From Moheibacter stercoris (GTDB lineage Bacteria > Bacteroidota > Bacteroidia > Flavobacteriales > Weeksellaceae), in the NCBI RefSeq assembly GCF_040545805.1, contig NZ_JBEPMO010000001.1, forward strand, positions 248,001 to 312,000: a stretch of 64,000 bases of DNA, given 5' to 3'. The notes below the pieces were generated by a model, which saw only the letters and a list, made by a program, of their open reading frames with translations, was not told where the DNA came from and did no database searches. The translations under genes and the position numbers were made by a program. Of the stretch, positions 61,002 to 64,000 are shown one piece after another. Numbering within the stretch: the stretch's first letter is position 1; the number at the start of each line of letters is the position of its first letter.

Positions 61002-61601
61002 CTAAAAATTTTGGACAAATAAAGCGCCAATGTTGGCAACAAATAATTTGACAGCGATGGATAAAAGGATGATTCCAAATACCTTTTTCAAAACCGACAT
61101 GATTCCTGGTCCCAATAATTTCTCTAGTCTTCCTGCGTTTCTCAAAACCAAATATACGATAATCATATTGAGAATAATGGCAATGATAATGTTAATATCG
61201 GCATATCCTGCGCGTAAAGAAAGAACAGTTGTCAAGGAACCTGCTCCGGCAATCAACGGAAAAGCAATCGGTACAATCGAAGCCGATTCGGGTTCTGAAT
61301 CTCTATGAATTTGAATTCCAAGGATTAATTCCAATGCGATGATGAAAATGACAAAGGCACCCGCGACTGCAAAGGATTCTACATCAATTCCGATGAATGT
61401 CAAAATTTTGGTTCCAAAAAATAAGAACGATATCATCAAAACACCCGCAACAATCGAAGCTTTTTCAGATTGGATAAATCCCACACGGTTTCTAATGTTG
61501 ACGATAATGGGAATACTTCCTAAGATGTCAATTACGGCAAATAGAACGGCAAAACAGGTTCCAATTTGTTTAATATCGATTTTCGCAAAAATATCTCCCA
61601 T
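61002..61601 (-). CDS. MarC-family integral membrane protein
   Basis: 199 residues, six hydrophobic helices. Typical MarC segments are present: FAVLFAVIDILGSIPI near the start, VAGAFVIFIIALELILG, and PIAFPLIAGAGSLTTVLSL. Function is unknown; the old link to multiple antibiotic resistance was not upheld. The 171 bases upstream to batD show no gene. Confidence 0.9.
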   Translation of the reverse strand: MGDIFAKIDIKQIGTCFAVLFAVIDILGSIPIIVNIRNRVGFIQSEKASIVAGVLMISFLFFGTKILTFIGIDVESFAVAGAFVIFIIALELILGIQIHRDSEPESASIVPIAFPLIAGAGSLTTVLSLRAGYADINIIIAIILNMIIVYLVLRNAGRLEKLLGPGIMSVLKKVFGIILLSIAVKLFVANIGALFVQNF

Positions 61602-61772
61602 AGCATTCAGATTTTTTGCAAAGGTATAAACCGAAATCTAAACAAGCCCATTCTTTGCCTAAAATTTGGAAAATAAGCCCATTAAGTAAGGAATGATTTG
61701 ATTGTCAATAGATTCTTGAAATTAAGAAAGATTCTAATTAGAACTTAAATTCTTTTATTGTTTTTGTCTGAA

Positions 61773-63536
61773 TTATTTGGACAAAAAGGCTTTCCAAAGT
61801 TTTTCAGTTTCTTGGTATTTTCCTTTTAAATCAAAGGATTCTCCAAAATAAGCATACTTGGATTCTTTACAAGACAATAAAAGATTTTTCCAATCAGAAG
61901 CCAAGTTTCCATAACTATGTGCTAGTTTGGATTCAACTGAATTTTCTGTGAATTCCGACAAATTGGTTTGACTAAAGTACATTCCCATTTGGGTCAAAAT
62001 ATCCTCTTGAAGCGATAAAAAGGCAGATTGATCACCTTTTTCTGCCAAGCTTTTCAATTCAGTCAATTTGGTTTGAATCTGATTTTTAAACTGATTCTTA
62101 GAATCTTTTTCGGTTTGTTTTGCAGATTTCTTGTTCTCTTTTTTCTTTCTTCCAAATAAGAAAAATCCGCCAAGAGATAATCCAACAATTCCCAAAACAA
62201 CCCAGATCCAATTTTGATCTTTCCCGACTTTTTCCACCACTTGATTTTTTACTTCCGCAATTTTCGCAGGAATCACAATGTTATCAAATGTTGAGGTAGT
62301 ATCCGTTCTTATATGATCATGTAGCTCATCCAAACTGTCCTTTTCCATTGGAAGTGGCGGCTCTGGGCCATTTACTTTCAATTCAAAAGCTTTTGTTTTA
62401 AGCGTCACATATTTCTCTTGTTCAGGATCGAAATAATTGAAGGAAACCGGACCGATTTTATAATCTCCTCCATAAGCAGGAACCAAAACATGATTTTGAA
62501 CAATTTTACCTTTCATACCCGAAGGTCGAAGTTCAATCACTTCTTTTTTGGTTGGCGCAAAGGTTTCAATGTGCTCTGGCATTGGAACTTTTGGTGGTTT
62601 CAGGGTGTTTAAATTTCCAGACCCAATGATTTCCACTTCCAAGTTTACGGCTTCGTTGGACTTGGTTTCTTTTTTGGAAAGAGAAGCATTGAGGTTATAA
62701 TTTCCAACCGCTCCACTAAAATTTTCGGGTTTTCCAGCAGGAAGTACTTTTACTTTCAAATGGATAGGATCGGAGGTTAATTCTACATTTTCTGCTCCAT
62801 AATATCCGGAAATTAAGACTTGAATCGAAAACGGATCGATTTCAATTTCCCCTGTTTTTTGTGGAAATACGATATATCTCGCCAATTCTTGCGAAACAAA
62901 TGTCTGTCCGTTGACCAATTCTTGACGAACGCTATTGCTTACTTTTTCGCTGACATATTTGGCAATTAAATTCGAAAAATCAGGTTCTTTGTAATTGCGT
63001 AAACGATTCAGAATCGAATAATCTCTAGCGTAAATTTTTACGGTTAAAACAATTTCTTGATTTAAGAATGGATTTCTTTCCGTGACTTCTGTCGTTAAAA
63101 ATGCGCCTTGTAAACGTTTTCCTGGCTCTGATTTGGGTTTTAAACCTTTTTTAACCGTAATGGTTATGGGATTGGTTTTGTATCGTTTTCCACCAATGGA
63201 AATGCTTGCGCTTCCAATGGTATATTCGCCTTCTTGATCGGCCACCAAAACAACTTCAATTCCAGACAAATTATGCACTTCTCCGTTGTTGATGCTTACG
63301 CTATTCAAACTAGATTCGCCTAATTGATGCAAACCATCGAAATTGGGCATTTTTAATTGTTGATCAATGCTCAAATTGGTTTCACCATAGGTCAACACAA
63401 AACGCACAGAGAAACGCTCGTTGACCGAAACTTCTGTTTTACTCGCTTGGGCTTGGAATGAGATTCCTTGTCCCCATGCGATGCAAGCGGTAAAAAGAAC
63501 CAAAATAAAATGTAAAATGCTTTTTAACATCACCAA
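61773..63536 (-). CDS. batD: BatD-family protein
   Basis: 587 residues: signal peptide, tandem Ig-like beta domains (QASKTEVSVNERFSVRFVLTYG... repeated near 280), a single membrane helix at about 444-463 (WIWVVLGIVGLSLGGFFLF), and a basic cytoplasmic tail. This is the Bat (Bacteroides aerotolerance) layout. It overlaps the upstream batC-like gene by 7 bases. Bat proteins are thought to act in envelope stress with MoxR ATPases; those genes would lie beyond the right edge. Confidence 0.88.
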   Translation of the reverse strand: MVMLKSILHFILVLFTACIAWGQGISFQAQASKTEVSVNERFSVRFVLTYGETNLSIDQQLKMPNFDGLHQLGESSLNSVSINNGEVHNLSGIEVVLVADQEGEYTIGSASISIGGKRYKTNPITITVKKGLKPKSEPGKRLQGAFLTTEVTERNPFLNQEIVLTVKIYARDYSILNRLRNYKEPDFSNLIAKYVSEKVSNSVRQELVNGQTFVSQELARYIVFPQKTGEIEIDPFSIQVLISGYYGAENVELTSDPIHLKVKVLPAGKPENFSGAVGNYNLNASLSKKETKSNEAVNLEVEIIGSGNLNTLKPPKVPMPEHIETFAPTKKEVIELRPSGMKGKIVQNHVLVPAYGGDYKIGPVSFNYFDPEQEKYVTLKTKAFELKVNGPEPPLPMEKDSLDELHDHIRTDTTSTFDNIVIPAKIAEVKNQVVEKVGKDQNWIWVVLGIVGLSLGGFFLFGRKKKENKKSAKQTEKDSKNQFKNQIQTKLTELKSLAEKGDQSAFLSLQEDILTQMGMYFSQTNLSEFTENSVESKLAHSYGNLASDWKNLLLSCKESKYAYFGESFDLKGKYQETEKLWKAFLSK

Positions 63537-64000
63537 TCCTTATCTGTATTCACGCGAACTTTTTCTGCTTTTTGGCTTATAATTCGTTTCAATGTTTCTT
63601 GCTCTTGTTGTCGGAGAGCTTCCAATAAATTTTCTTGGTATTCTAGATTGGATGATTGTGGAGAAGAATTTCCTTTTCCATCTGATCCTTTTGAAATGGT
63701 ATTCTGTTGAGGTTGTTGACCTTGACCTTCTTTGTTTCCATTTTGACCACCTTCTTGTTGCCCATCGTCATTTTGAGGATTTTGACCTTGTTGGTCTTGG
63801 TTTTCCTCATTTCCGTCTTGGTCAGATTGATTTTGATCTTGAGAATCTTGGTTTTGATCCTCATTTTGGTCGTTTTGATCTTCTTGATCTTGATTATTTT
63901 GATCTTCGTTTTGGTTTTCTTGTTGTTCCTCCAATAACTTTCGAGCCAACGCATAATTGTAACGCGTTTCATCATCATTCGGATTTTGAATCAAGGCCTG
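63530..64000 (-). CDS. batC: BatC-like TPR protein (5' partial)
   Basis: The frame is open to the right edge, so the N-terminus is missing. The visible part begins with the end of a TPR repeat (ALIQNPNDDETRYNYALARKLLEEQQ), then an extreme low-complexity tract rich in Gln, Asn, Asp and Glu (about 75 residues), and a conserved short tail (LLEALRQQEQETLKRIISQKAEKVRVNTDKDW). This matches BatC of Bacteroidota, always next to batD. Confidence 0.83.
   Translation of the reverse strand, partial: QALIQNPNDDETRYNYALARKLLEEQQENQNEDQNNQDQEDQNDQNEDQNQDSQDQNQSDQDGNEENQDQQGQNPQNDDGQQEGGQNGNKEGQGQQPQQNTISKGSDGKGNSSPQSSNLEYQENLLEALRQQEQETLKRIISQKAEKVRVNTDKDW

Noticed and set aside
63707..63937. Leu/Ile/Val-rich frame on the + strand, looking like a membrane protein
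   Set aside because: It is the exact antisense of the Gln/Asn/Asp tract of batC; the hydrophobicity is a by-product of the complementary codons.

Overview
The window is chromosomal DNA from a low-GC member of the Bacteroidota, most likely class Flavobacteriia. Four things point there. Many genes are preceded by the TAnnTTTG promoter box typical of the group. PorZ and a peptidase with a type IX secretion sorting tail are present. The left edge carries the tail of what looks like a flexirubin/aryl-polyene pigment cluster. Finally, Bat-type (batC-batD), MlaEF and patatin/BamA-like genes occur in the usual flavobacterial form. I cannot name the species.

Layout. 1-4.6 kb: end of the pigment cluster (fused MMPL exporter/acyltransferase/methyltransferase, FAD oxidoreductase, cupin-like protein). 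4.6-29.6 kb: housekeeping genes, mostly on the + strand: manC, a SprT-like gene, mlaE-mlaF, ribH, mutL, two rhomboids, a HerA-like ATPase, an exonuclease/GIY-YIG protein, LOG, porZ-recO, trmH-like, asd, a patatin, ybeY, mnmG and envelope lipoproteins. Two parS-like 16-mers flank mnmG. 29.6-38.3 kb: accessory island. 38.3-47.3 kb: D-2-hydroxyacid dehydrogenase, sufE, a CPA2 antiporter, a heptosyltransferase-like gene, Crp, DinB, LysE, rnr and rpiB. 47.3-47.8 kb: AT-rich gap with DnaA-box-like sites, a candidate oriC. 47.8-64 kb: pgk, then mainly - strand genes: gmk, yicC, hutI, yceI, a tRNA methyltransferase, a histidine kinase, ribE, an M28 peptidase, a bacilliredoxin, marC, batD and part of batC, plus rnpA, yiaA and an ABC ATPase on +.

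The island is the most unusual part. A tRNA-Ala(GGC) gene (38176-38249, - strand) is the target of a 7.7 kb integrative element. The element is bounded by a 17-bp repeat (30509-30525 and 38172-38188). It carries a tyrosine integrase, an AlpA/Xis-like HTH protein, a D5/SF3 helicase, a zinc-finger/Toprim-like DUF6371-type protein and small unknown genes. No relaxase or capsid gene is visible, so it resembles a phage satellite or an integrated plasmid. The DUF6371-type gene contains three clusters of a 9-bp iteron-like repeat.

Beyond the left attachment site lie two nearly identical tandem GIY-YIG nuclease genes, each joined to a fragment of the same tRNA-Ala. In these fragments the T loop and the anticodon arm are replaced by TCCCGA...TCGGGA hairpins. 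A third fragment with the same anticodon-arm hairpin sits just upstream of the intact tRNA. Before the element arrived these pieces formed one array around the tRNA gene. I regard this as the best candidate for an undescribed tRNA-associated mobile system.
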